DNA of 64,000 nt from Casuarius casuarius (Eukaryota; Chordata; Aves; Casuariiformes; Casuariidae): the NCBI GenBank assembly GCA_003342895.1, contig PTFA01000082.1:2166793-2230792 (forward strand). Direction: 5' to 3'. The notes under the pieces were generated by a model that was given only the letters and a program-made list of their open reading frames with translations, was not told where the DNA came from and ran no database searches. Shown here piece by piece: positions 1-11,500 of this stretch. Both the position numbers and the translations under genes were made by a program. Positions within the stretch are counted from its first letter, which is position 1; every line of letters begins with the position of its first letter.

Positions 1-3000
1 TTGTTGTGTTGCAAAGGCGAGTGAATAGTAATACCAGTATTGCAGTAATAATAGTATTGCAGCTTCTATAAAGCTGCTTCCAATTTTCCCCATAACACAT
101 TGCTACCATTTTACAGTTCTTGCTTTCTTATTCCATTAGACCCCTCATGGGGATTGAATAACCCACATTTTTCTATAGAAGTTGAATCCAGTTAAATATC
201 TAAATCCAGTATGGCAGGTGTAAGTCGCTTCTAGAGGTGGCCCAGGAGGATCCAAATGTGCCTTCCCTCCCGTCTATCAGATGACTGTTCAACAGTTTCT
301 GCTCTTTTCTCCTGATTTATTTCTCTTAAAAAGAATAGACCAGTTTAGCTTGTTCAGCCTTCTACTCTTAGATCCTTTTAAAGAGAAATTTCAGTGGGAT
401 TAAGTGTGAGCAGCACGGTTAAATTCCTGTCTGCCTCTTGCTGAAAACTTACCCTTCAGCTATTGTAGTAGCAGTAAAACTTTTGCAACTGCATGAATTT
501 TTTGAATGTTTTACTGTTCCCTTTATAGCAAAATTTGCAGCATGCACATTCGATGTCAAGTTCCTCTTGTGAGCACTTGATTTTTAGTGACATGAATATG
601 ACACAGACGGACATGAGAACCAGGCTGTCGACTCAGTCTCTCAGTGCCCTTTTGTTTATGTCTGTGACCTGGTCNCATAGCACAAAGAGTTTCCTGCTGA
701 ACTACATGCAGCTGCCTGGCTGAAAAGCATGTGAGAGCGCTTTATTTGTCCTGCTTGCAGCCTGAGATGATCTTGGAACCAGCTCCCAGATCCCTGTCCG
801 CATTGTGATCTATGATATCACCGCGCAGCCTTCCCAAGGATCCTGGCCTGTCTGGAATCTGTGGTCAGGGATCTGCAGTGTATTGCAGCATATATTTCAG
901 CATACTGCTCCAAATAAACTATCCCAATAAGGCTCAGGTTTCTCTGGAACTTTACAGTAACACCACCAATTTTTGTCATGGAGAACAAATGCAAAGGAAG
1001 TGTTGTGAACATAAACTGAGGCTTGACTGGTTTATGTCTTTCTTTTTTTTTTAACACATTTTTTACTCCTTTGAAATCTCTCTCTCTGTGAATGGCTTAT
1101 GCTGTCGGGCAAACTGTTCAGGTCTGTTTTCTCATTTTTTGCTGGTATTAAGTATCTAAAGATATACTGTGATCCATATGCTTCCCAAGATGGCTGTACC
1201 ACATTGCATCCCACCCAGAGCATACTAGACATAAAATGTGTGTCAGATGGAGTAGGAAATGTTTGGGTCATGCAAAGATCAGCAGTTCTGGGGCCTTGGC
1301 AGGATTCTGCAAACACGTGAAATGCAACATTGCCTTGCAGCTGCCCAGTACGACTCTCAGGTGCCAAAATGGCAAAGTATTCAGTGCGGTTGTTTCTTAA
1401 TTGGTCTGTGAAGAGTTACATTTCCTTCAGTTAAATCTCTGCTACGGGGTGTCTGAAAATATACACTGTGGTCCAGGCACTCCCTATGTTAGGTGAGCAG
1501 AATCACAGTTCCTGGTATAAACAGCTTATGAAGTCCCAGGATAAAATGAGATTACAGATACAAAACCAGGGAGATGACAACCTGACAATCAGCATGCTCC
1601 AGCAGCGCAGCCTTCTGGGCACTGATTGCCTGATTCTTTTCAGCCATACAAGATTTTTGCTTATACTGCTCATTCTGCACTCTGATTTTTGGTGGATCCA
1701 CCAAGCAGGAGCAAAACAGAGCTCCTGGGGATACAGTAGCAGTAGGAATAGGGTTTCTCTCTCTCAACTTCAGGTAGCTTTTGGGCTAAACTAGTCATCC
1801 TGCCCACTCACAGATGGGACACAGTCAAGATTAGGGTGGATGCTTGTAAAAAACTTGAGTTAGATGAGGTGGATTCCACTGTCAAGGTCTAGCCTTTCAG
1901 ATGTCTTTTGCGCATAAGACCTTACAGTCTTAAAAAATATAAATCTCTCCTCTGTTATGCTTGCATGCAGATTCCATAAAGTAAGGTTATACTAACTGCC
2001 CCACATTTTGTATGTCTTATTATTTGTTCAATTAATATCTCAAACATGTATGACAGCTTATAAATAAATTAAGTAAACCTTAATAATCAAATAACCTACA
2101 CATTTATCAATAGCCTTAATTGAAGTGATATAATTTTCCTGTATGTCTAATTGTTTCACAAATCTATTTTCTTTTTTACTAGGGAGTTTGGGTTTTGCAC
2201 CTCATATTTGCCCAACAGGATGTATTCCTCCTTTTACCATCTCCTGAGGTGTGGAGCATCACTCTCATGTCTTCNGTTTTCTAACATCCTTATTTCTACA
2301 CTAGCTAGTGATCACATGAGAAAGCAATATTAGGAAACCATTTGGTGTATTTTTAGCTGTATTCGGGCTGAAGTAGCAATGAGAAGGGAGGAGTGCCAGC
2401 CACAAGTGACCAATCAGCTGTCTGTGGCCCACATTTTGGAAATCATTGATCCAAGTGACCAGCAATAGGTTGTGGAAAGTTTCCCTTTTAGCTTGCTATA
2501 TGGAATTGACCCAAACTAAATGTGATAGGAAGGTCATCTTCACTATAAACACCTTACAGCATGTGAGCAGTCTTCATTTAGTTTCTTTGCCTTTGCTCGT
2601 TAATGAAAGAGAAATATTTTCATTGGCAGTGAGTTTCTTTTGTGCTGCTTTAGCTACAGGAGCAGCTGACACACTGCTGCTGGGGTAGAGATGCTGAGTG
2701 GCTGCTCTGTGCTTCTTCCCCGCTCTTGGATGCTTGGTCATACCGTGGTAAGTGCTGTGGTCATGTCTTGCGTCGCGTGGAGTGAGGAAACCATCAAGAA
2801 GGTCTAGCTCCCTAAATCTTAATGTGACAGCCATCTACCAAAAAGTCACATTAAACATGAGCAAAGGCAAGTGAATCTTCCTTTTTCTCCAGGCTGTTGT
2901 CATGCACAACTGTTGGCCATGACTTCCAGGTCACCTCCTTCCCCGTCTTCTTAATCCGTGAGTATTTTAGGAGTCAATAACTCCTTGTCATCTGGCATCT

Positions 3001-4138
3001 ATTGCTATATATGCATCAAAGGCAGCAGCTTGCTAGAGGTTTGCATGCTTCTGGGGTTATTTAACTGTGTATATGAGTAGAGCTTGCATTCCTTGTGTAT
3101 CACCCATCTGTGAAATCCCCTGCCCCAGCTTCAGCCAAGCTTTCCAAATCATGGTTTCAGCTTGCTTTATCACAAGCGCAGCTACCCACTCCACTATCTT
3201 CCCTGTCCCAAATGGAAACAGACTATGTCTTTAACGTGTATTGCCTGGCTTTTAATGGTTTTTAATTTGTTTGCTCTTGCTGGCCCTCAGTTCAGATCTC
3301 TGCAGGTAGACTGTTTCTGATCACAGCAGGGAGCTGGGGCAGGATCTTTCCAGGCCCCAGCATATGCACAAGGCAGGATGAAGAAAGGCTTGTACATGCT
3401 GCGCCCCCACATCCAGACACAGGTAATCAGCCAGGGCTGCTTGGGAGAACGAGGCCGCAGATTCCATCTGAAACGGGGAAGCAGCCAGAGCAGCCTTGGT
3501 AGGCACCCCGCAGGGGCCACCCAGGCCCAGTGTTAGATTTGCAACTCCTCAATTCTAAGACAAACACCCTGCTCTGTATTGCCTCCCCCAGAAGGTAACA
3601 GGCACCAAGTGGTAGCTGTAATAAATGTTGGGGGACTGAGTTCTTTTGTGTTTTGACTGGAGCTCTAGATGACAAAGAAATGCCCCCAGCAAGAATATTT
3701 TGATCTCAAAGGAGACTATTTTATTTTTTTAGGATGCATTTTGTAAATCACCCAGGTGATGGCAAATATATGTATTTAGATGGCAAATTCATGTTGTACC
3801 TTTGGTTTCAAGGAAATCTGACTGAGTGTGTGGATTTGGGACTGTTTACCTTTAAGCAGAATGAGTTTTTTGAAGTGTGAAGTAGCCAGCTTATCTCCAT
3901 GAGATGTATTCTGCTGAATGAAAATACCTATGCAGAGACAGAGCTAGAAACAGGAGGAGTGAGGGGTGTGAACTCCTTCATTCATCCAAGGCGACTGTGT
4001 CTCCTTTCTCAACCCTGCACCAGTGCCCGGGACACTGAGATAAGCCCTGATGAGATGCTTTTCAGTCTTGGCACCCCACGTTTTGCATGAGCTCCCAGAA
4101 AGCTGGCTAGCTCTTGTGAGGGGGGACAGTCACAGCCC
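1..4138. other. Noncoding stretch, no gene recognised
   Basis: Reading frames here are short (at most about 110 codons), overlap on both strands and match no family I recognise. CpG is rare. About 1930-2160 is AT-rich with several TAATTA/TTAATT-type words and could hold a regulatory element, but nothing in it is diagnostic. Isolated single N bases occur near 675 and 2275, which looks like assembly padding. Confidence 0.6.
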
Positions 4139-4400
4139 TCACTAGGTGGGACTCAGGACAAGGTCTTGTTCGGGATGGGGAAGGGCCAGGAAAGATGAAG
4201 CATTCTCGTGCCTTCCCCTACCTGGGACCCCAGTGCGGCAGGGTGTATGGCTGTGCCACTGCAGTTCCTGTCCCCGACTTCCCTCCCCTGCCATCCCGGC
4301 TGCCCATCCCCAGTGCCCTTCCCTGGACCTCCCCTGCCTCCCAGCACAGCTCTCACTTCTCCCCCCGGCACATGTGCCGTTTATTTAGGTTCAGCGCCAT
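4139..4400. other. C-rich, pyrimidine-biased patch
   Basis: This segment is markedly richer in C on the plus strand than its surroundings (runs such as CTTCCCTCCCCTGCC near 4280). Three plus-strand frames and one minus-strand frame are open for 70-80 codons at once. That is a side effect of the base composition and not evidence of coding. There is no dense CpG cluster, so it is not a classical CpG island. It could be a remnant of a GC-rich repeat or a local conversion tract. Confidence 0.35.
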
Positions 4401-6844
4401 CTGAATTTTCTGCTTTGCTGATTTGATTTCTCTCAGACTGCAACCTCCTTTGACAGAGGCAAACCGTTACAACATGCCTCTCTCCTCTTTCCTTTTTTTT
4501 TTTTCCTGTTTTCTGCCAATGGTCAGGTTTGAACTGACATTGGCTAGTTGTAGGTCAGGTTCAAAGGCATCAAGTATTGTCTGAACATCCCCTTGAGCAA
4601 GCAGCTGAAGTGAAAATGAGTAGTCTAGAAAACCTCTGTGGCTGCATAGAGTAATCCACTTTATGGGTGAGCTCCTAGCATTGGCAGACTTCTTATATAA
4701 TACAGGATTTTCCACATTTTAGCTTGAAATCCTGCATCCTGTGATAACTTTTCTGGTATGTTTTTAATACATCATGCAAGTTTTCAGGCTGAAATATGGA
4801 AAATTGCCCCACCTCACCCTTTTCTTCACAACTGCCTGGATTGGCTTGGAACTACTACCTTGGACCGCAAGCAGAGAGTGGTTATAATGAGTCAAGGGGG
4901 AAGGTGGGGTACGTGAATGGTAAATGGAGAGTTGTGCAAAGGAAAAGTGCTGAGGTAGTGTGGTGGCAACATCCCATATTTTAAAAATGGTGATTTTAAG
5001 GATATTGCTTCCAGTTTTATTTCCCAAAAAAGTAATGGTTGTCATACAGTAGCTTCTGGATGTGTTAAGTGATCAAGGCTGAAATGTGGAGGGATGGAGG
5101 AGAACCATAGCCACGATTTGATCATCACACACAAAAATAAATTGTTAAGATGACTAATTCTACCAAAAACATCTCCAAGCATTTGTTGGTACACTTATCT
5201 CTAGGATTCACTTAGATAAATGCCCCCAAGTCTGGTACACGCATCCCACACTGACCCATGTGAAATCTCTAAGAAATCTTTGTGAGCATGTGGATTTTTA
5301 AGTCTTTGGATATTTGAACAGTGATGGGCTTCTCAGCTGTAATTATGGAGGAGAGAGTATTCTGCTCCAGCCAGGGTTCAGATCTTTAGCCTGCTTAATT
5401 CAACATCAGCTTGAATGAGACTCTGCTAATTGACAGCAGCTGAGGATGTGGCCCTTTCCAGAGGAACCTGGAGTAAAGGGAAATGACAGGCAGTGCCTTA
5501 GAATTCACAATATCCAGGTCCTGTGTGTTTTCAGTATGCAGTACTCATAAGCCATCGCCTGATGAATATAGCCTGAAGTGATGCAGGCGACTTACTGTAA
5601 TTTTTTGCTGTGCTCTGTTCGATTTATTTCCTAGTCAGTCAGGTGGGACACCCTGTAGATTAAGACTTAGCACACATATTTTGAATCTGTAGACTAGTAC
5701 TTGAGGTGAAATAGGAATTACTTTAGGTTTCAGAGCAGTGATGGCCTGAATTGCCAGAAATAACCATAATAACAAACTGCTTGTTTCCTGAGTCAGGCAC
5801 GTAGTGCAAACAGCCGTAGTCTTGGTGCACCAGCGCTCTCCCTGCTTTTTAATGAAAATAACAGGGATGGGAAATTGTCCAAGACGAGTTTGTTCCCTTG
5901 GCTTGTCTGATATTCTTTTCAAAACTGCCTGCTGCTATGAAGAAATATAATTACATAGGCATTTAAAATGTGTGGGTCTTTAAAAGAGAGGAGTGGATGG
6001 GGAGTGTGTGAGCATGGAGCTAGCAACTGCATGTAAGCAAACCAAAAAGCATACACACAGCAAAAATTTTGTTTTCTGGGAAGTTTTTGGTGACTATCCA
6101 CTCTCCTAATTTTATTAGAACCATTATATAGAATTGGACTTCCAAGCTGACAGTTCCTTTCTTGCTTGAGTGTCTCATACATCCTTCCCTCCTGTTTGTA
6201 CCTTCTTGTAAGATGGTTTATCCTGTCACTTGCTTCACTATGACTTTTCTGCATGATCTTTTCAGATTAACAGCATGATTGGGTTTGGAGAAGCATGCCA
6301 GCCTTTTGAAGAAGACTTCACATCAGAGGATTTCATTGCATTCCTTTTAGGAGTTCTCACCTTATAAGAAATTTCTCTCTGACTCTGTTGCTTTCCTTTC
6401 TTCCCAGGACCTTTTGAATAACTGTCTTGCACTACGCCTTTGCTGTGAGACTTCCCTCTCTGAACCATTAAAATGTCTATAGTAGTCTGCTTAAAAAGCA
6501 AAAGGATCATAAAGAAACTAATAACATACACATGCAAGCATTCAGGCTTGCATCTCTGCTGGCAAATAAAGGGCTTAAAATTGTGGCAGCAGTGGTAGCG
6601 ATTATAATGCAGACAAGTGAGGTCAGATGTATTTATCACTGCTTGGTAATTGCACTGTTTCAAAGCACTACCTGATCCTAGCAAAAGGGGGCCAGACCTA
6701 CTCATGCCCCTTAAACATGTATAGACTTGTTCAGACCGCATTTTGGGATTCAGGGAGTTTGACTTTACTGTTTTTTATCAGCTCGATACAAAAATCTCTT
6801 ACTGCTTTGTGGTGGACTGCATCAACAAAGATGTTGGCATAAGT
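4401..6844. other. Noncoding stretch, no gene recognised
   Basis: This holds a pyrimidine run with poly-T near 4471-4507. The segment at about 5330-5480 has moderate complexity (for example TGCTAATTGACAGCAGCTG near 5425), and that texture could fit a conserved noncoding element, although I cannot align it. The longest minus-strand frame of the window, at 6262-6741 (159 codons), lies here. It has no recognisable domain and mixes a hydrophobic stretch with basic low-complexity sequence, so I treat it as chance. Confidence 0.55.
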
Positions 6845-7100
6845 CTGATTCCCTGCGAGCGTGAGCTCATATTACGCAAACGCTTAGCGTAGGCACTCAT
6901 GACAAAAGTCGCAGTTTGCATCAACCGCAACCATTGTGGCTGTCTCTGAGGGACTGAGGAACAGAGGAATGAACCATCTCGTCAGCCATCCAGTCAGTCG
7001 CTACCAGTCAGCTGCTGCTTATGATGAAACCCGTCTTTGGGGGATTTCATTCTGCATGGTTGGCAATCTGGTATGTGTGACTGTCTGGTCACTGTAGTCC
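6845..7100 (+). promoter_or_regulatory. CpG-retaining patch, possible promoter or enhancer
   Basis: About ten CpG dinucleotides fall within roughly 200 bases (6850-7045), while the flanks have almost none. The patch includes the small inverted motif ACGCTTAGCGT. Near 6920 the words AACCGCA (RUNX-like) and CCATTGTGG (SOX-like core) sit close together. Local retention of CpG in a depleted background suggests germline hypomethylation or purifying selection, typical of promoters and enhancers. No TATA box or initiator can be fixed. It may contain an alternative first exon (separate entry). It could also be a young insertion that has not yet lost its CpGs. Confidence 0.3.
6969..7070 (+). CDS. Possible short first coding exon, product unknown
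   Basis: An ATG at 6969 has a purine at -3 and opens a frame of 34 codons that reaches a GTATGT donor-like site at 7071. Read-through past the donor stops at a TAG at 7095-7097. An in-frame TGA lies just upstream, so the frame cannot extend 5'. The peptide starts MNHLVSHPVSRYQSAAAY and looks well mixed, not low-complexity. It sits inside the CpG-retaining patch, where an alternative first exon would be plausible. I do not recognise the peptide and see no downstream exon that I could join to it. Frames this short are common by chance, so this is only a candidate. Confidence 0.15.
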
Positions 7101-8084
7101 TATCCCACATTTGAGGAGGCAGGCCTTTTGTTCTGTATCAGGCTTCACATAGTTTGGCATCTGTTGATTTGTGCTGTCTGCTTGACCATTTGTTGCATTA
7201 GTGAGCTTTCTTCTAATCACAGTCCCTAAGCAGTCTATCTCCTTGTGACAGTTCTTGTTTTAAAAGGTAGAGGTAGATGTGTGCTGGGTGTGAGCTCCTG
7301 AACCTCCTCTCATAGGAGCATATTTACACACATGAGAGAGATACAAGCTACCAGCATTTGTTTCTGATTAACTGTTTGGTCACACTAGAGTTTCTAAGCG
7401 TCAGGGCATGCCAGTGGAGAAAAGCAGAAGCCGTGTGTAATCCATCCTTCCACTGCTTCACAAGCAGCACAGCTGAGGGACGGAGGAGAGTGGTACTGAT
7501 TAGATCCACAGCAGTGATTCACAGCCTGGATTATAGTTTCTGCAATTTGCTCAAGTTTGTACAACCCAAATATCAGATAACATTACGATTTACATTTTCC
7601 ATGGAATGCTGTCTCAAGAATGTATTGATTTGTGCTGCATCAGATTACTTAAGAGTTGGAGAAAGCCAAAAGGAGAATTTTACATTTTTCCTGCTGACAT
7701 GTGAAAAACAGGATTATATGACTTCATATCTAGCATTGCATAACCTTCAGTGTCCAGCTTTTGAAAGCTGCTTATGAATAACAATTTTTAAAGTGTCTTT
7801 AAGCAGTTGAAAACTGTCTTTAAATACCTTCAAGGAAACCATTAGTCTGTTCCTGCCACCTTAGGCACAACAAGGTGCAGAGTGAGGAAGGGGGGAAAGG
7901 AAGTGGGAGGTTACTGCAATTCACTGTTTCCATTCAGTATTGCTTTACTTCTGCCTCAGACCAATCCAGAACCAAGTGAAGTTTATTCATTAACTTCCTT
8001 GGGCTTTTTGATGATCAGGCCCAGCTTCAAAAGCTGCTGTCTTTAATATCAGTGAGCTACCTGCAGAAGGGAGGGTACTTGTTC
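7101..8084. other. Noncoding stretch, no gene recognised
   Basis: A plus-strand frame of 139 codons (7358-7777) crosses ordinary AT-rich sequence. It has no domain, no supporting splice context and no codon bias that I can see. Otherwise nothing is recognisable up to the poly-T that opens at 8085. Confidence 0.5.
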
Positions 8085-8097
8085 TTTTTTTTTTTTT
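8085..8097. repeat. Poly-T run (13 bases)
   Basis: This is an uninterrupted T tract followed at once by a G-rich segment and then the tandem array at 8125. It could be the antisense A-tail of a retroposon, but no SINE body can be recognised next to it. Confidence 0.85.
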
Positions 8098-8124
8098 GGA
8101 GGTGGGGGAAGGGAAAAGGAATGG

Positions 8125-8227
8125 ACTATACTTTCATATACTGAATGGATTTTCATATACTATTTATACTTTCATATACTTCATATATATATACTTTCAT
8201 ATACTGAATGAACTATACTTTCAAATT
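8125..8227 (+). repeat. Degenerate tandem array, TACTTTCATA-type unit
   Basis: The motif CTTTCATATACT recurs at least three times, with related TTTTCATATACT and CTTTCAAAT variants. Two of the copies continue into CTGAATG, which suggests a higher-order unit. A frame through it translates as a repeated FHILN-like pattern. That pattern comes from the array itself and is not a protein. Slippage within an AT-rich minisatellite explains it. Confidence 0.8.
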
Positions 8228-8324
8228 AAAGTATTTCTAAAAGAACTAATCACTTTTCCAGAGAAATTCAATGAAACCTCAATCAAAATGTTCAAATTAT
8301 GAGATTAAGCCATTAAAAGACTGT

Positions 8325-8512
8325 AGTATTAAGGCACCTGCTCAAATGTACCCAACTTTCAGAGAAGCTGAATCTTTGTATTTCCCAAGAAACACAGTTC
8401 TGAAATAGCAAAATCCCTGGGCAACATGAGTGCTCAGTATCTCCTGAAAATCCGATCACTGTTCGTTATATGCCTACTTTAGTCATTGGAGTTTGGCCTC
8501 AGATTTGACATG
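8325..8512 (+). repeat. Old sauropsid interspersed repeat relic
   Basis: The order of phrases (a GGCACCTG start, CCCAACTTTCAGAG, then CTGGGCAACATGAGTGCTCA, TCTCCTGAAAATC and a TTTGGCC end) matches, from memory, a widespread old repeat of turtles and crocodilians built around the words gtgcctaa and gaaaatcaggcc. It is heavily diverged and codes for nothing. The family assignment comes from recall of consensus wording and not from an alignment, so the boundaries are approximate. Confidence 0.5.
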
Positions 8513-8545
8513 TGTGTGGAAATGAGTGGGGAGAGGGAAGCTGAG

Positions 8546-8564
8546 TTTTTTTTTTTTTTTTTTT
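8546..8564. repeat. Poly-T run (19 bases)
   Basis: This is an uninterrupted T homopolymer. No SINE or processed pseudogene body can be recognised on its 3' side, so I do not call it a retroposon tail. Confidence 0.85.
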
Positions 8565-11500
8565 AACTTCTCAGCTGCTTTGCTTAGAAGTCACAGACTG
8601 CTCTTTGTAAAAGTGCAGCTGTGGCTAGTCCATCACACAGTATTTTATTTTAGGATAAGACAAGCACTGAGGCAACGTAGCTTCTATTGTTACTTGTCTG
8701 TCATCCTATGTTAGCAGAATTCAATGCATGCAGTGTTCACCAAGGAGATGTGGCATTAGAGCTGCATACATAGATGAAGGCGCCCCAGATGTGTTGTACT
8801 GAAATGTTCAGAGCCAAGAGCACACAGCAGTTACTTTTTTTCCCCTTGGAATCTGTAAAATTTGATGAGGCACTACCGACCCAATAGTCTCAAAGGAAGT
8901 AATAGCCTTTGCCACAGTGGGTCACTCCGTGATGCAATGGGAGGAGACATCTTCAGAGTGCTGTGCCATGAGTTATGCAATCTAAAATGTCAACTTGAAA
9001 CATGTCCAAGCATTACTCAAGGAATAACTGTAGAGATGAATGCTCAGGTGCTGGAGGTGCTTGGGTGTTTGGAGAGTATAGCAGCTCAGCAAAATGAGTT
9101 TAGACATGTCTGAGAAAACAATGGAAATTATAAAAAATGAGCTATTGAGAGATTTGATTCAATTTGTAGTGAAGGAGAAGGAAATTACCTAATTGTTTCA
9201 ATGCACTAGAAGAAAAATGTACTTCTTCATAGGGANAACTCTTTTCTTAGTGTGATACTGTTGTTAAAGCCTGAGTCTCCCTCCGAGGAGGAAGGATGCC
9301 ATGGGTCTGGCGATGAATGTTTTTTCCACTCACTTTCCAGTGCTGTAGGGGGCACATTTGCCTTTCTTCACAAAGGACAGTGATGTGTGGGCTCTTGTGA
9401 CTGTTAATCTCTTGTCTCATCTTTTGCTTCCCTGTTCACTACCTCCACATAGTCCATTGCAAGGACAAAGCACAGAGACCCTGCATGAAGAGCGAAGCTG
9501 GGGTAGGGTGGAGAGGGGGAAGAGCATCTGTAACCTGCTCCCCATTTGATGTTCTCCTTATATAGATCTCCTTCAGTTTTGTTGTCTAGGCATTTTCCTG
9601 GCTTCAGAGGACTTACCAGGTAATGAAACCACCCCATGGCAAAAAAAAAAAAGTTTCTGTGATATCCCTTTGCTTTTCTATGCCACTAGAGTAGCAGTAT
9701 CCAAGTATTTCACCTGAGGAATTTGAGTCACCCTTCACCAGTTTTTTTTCAGAGTTCCTAGGAGTGTAGACAATGGTGAATTGCTAAAGAGAAAGGTATG
9801 GAGACAAGTTAGGGCAAGATCAGAAAAAGCCAAGGGTTAAAGAAAAGGCCTGAGATAAGCTGGATAGGGCTGGGTCAGACAACCAGAGGAAAAGCCTCAG
9901 AAAGCTGGACTACAGCTCCAGCTGCCCCGAAGGAGTGAAATGGTGATCCCTAATACTGGGATTGACTGCGACTCCCATCCACACATCACTACCTTTTTCT
10001 CAGTAGTAACAGTAACAGAAAACCTGTTTTTCCATGGCTTACACACAGAAAAAACAGGACAAGGGGCCATGACCCACTCGCAGCAGTCTGCTGTCCTTAG
10101 AGAGTTGGCCATTGCAAGGAGGCACTCTGGTGTAGCCTGGTCTCTTATGTCCAGCAGCTCTGTGGTTGTCTTCTCTGGCAACTTTCAAAGTTTGAAGGCA
10201 GCTCAAGCAATTGCAAAACTGTACGAAAGAGAATTGCTGAAGATGGTAGATGATGAAAGAGTGAGACCAGTGAGGTCAATTCATGCTGTTCGCAAATACG
10301 TGAACCAGTCTGTGGTGCTATACATTGTGGGAGGTGCATGAGGAGGTCTCCCAGTGACCTTCCAAAGCTCTGGCATGGGAACTTGGGTAAATAAATAAAC
10401 CAAATCAGAAGCACCCTTGGCAGATAGGTGCTCACTTACACAAACAGCCTGGAAAGAATGTGAGGGGAAAAGAGAGGTAAAACATACTACTCCATAAATC
10501 TGACCTACCTCTCTTCTCACTATGAGTTCAGAAGGGATGCAGCTACATGGGAATCTAGACTGTGGCTAATTCGCTAAATAATAAGAGGATGTGGTGATTA
10601 TGTGGAAGGAGGAAATGAAAAGACATTAAATTCTTTAAATTCTCTCATCCCTTTTTGTCTTTATTTAAAGTGATCCTGAGAGGTTCAAAACCTGGTATAT
10701 ATGTTTTTTTTCAGGCAATTGACATAGGCTTTGCAAATAGGAGAGCAAATTACAAAGTAGAAATAATACATGTAGTTTTTAATGTCAAGTAATTGACAAG
10801 TCACAGTTGCTAAATATTCTGACTGAACAATTTGTAAACTGATACACCTAAAATTTTTTTGAACAAACAATTCCTAAGGCAATTAGGAACACAGAAAAAA
10901 ATTCATAGTGATAGTGACCTGTTTTCAGATGATTTCTTTAAATGAAGAAAGCGAAGTTGATTTAAAGAGAAAACAACCATCCTATAGCGATTTTTTTGCT
11001 CATAAGCATGTCTGAGATGTGTCTCTTCTCCTCCAGTAGCTTTTTAAGCCTTCATGCATGAGTCACAGGCGATATCATGAAACAAGGGATTTGCATGAAA
11101 AAAATTTCCTCCATCTTTTTTAAACAGCCTTTTCATCACTTCTTCTGTGCTTCCAGCTTTTTCCCAACACCAAAACAGATAGGAAAATATATATATAGAC
11201 TATACACCTAATAGTATCCTGTGCAGTTGTTTGTTGGCACCGAACATTCACATTATTCATGTTGTTATTTTTGAAGCAGTTACTGAGCTGGAGCTCCTTT
11301 TTAAACTATTTTCATCAGCAAAATGTACAACTTCTGGGGGATGTGTTTTGGATGGCTTGCTTTTTACACCAAGGTTTCTCATCAGTAGGTATTTTTAAAA
11401 ATTATATGTGTGGTTTTTATTCTTTGTAAAAGTATCTTTTTTCCACAGAAGGCTGACAGTAACTTGGTTTGCAGTTGTGTTTTTATACATCTTCTAACTA

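Noticed and set aside
6262..6741. Longest minus-strand reading frame (159 codons)
   Set aside because: It has no recognisable domain, no codon bias and no splice or promoter context. A few frames of this length are expected by chance across six frames of 64 kb.
9940..10341. 133-codon frame with a helical, charged C-terminal part
   Set aside because: No known family, no exon structure, and overlapping minus-strand frames are equally open. I could not separate it from chance.
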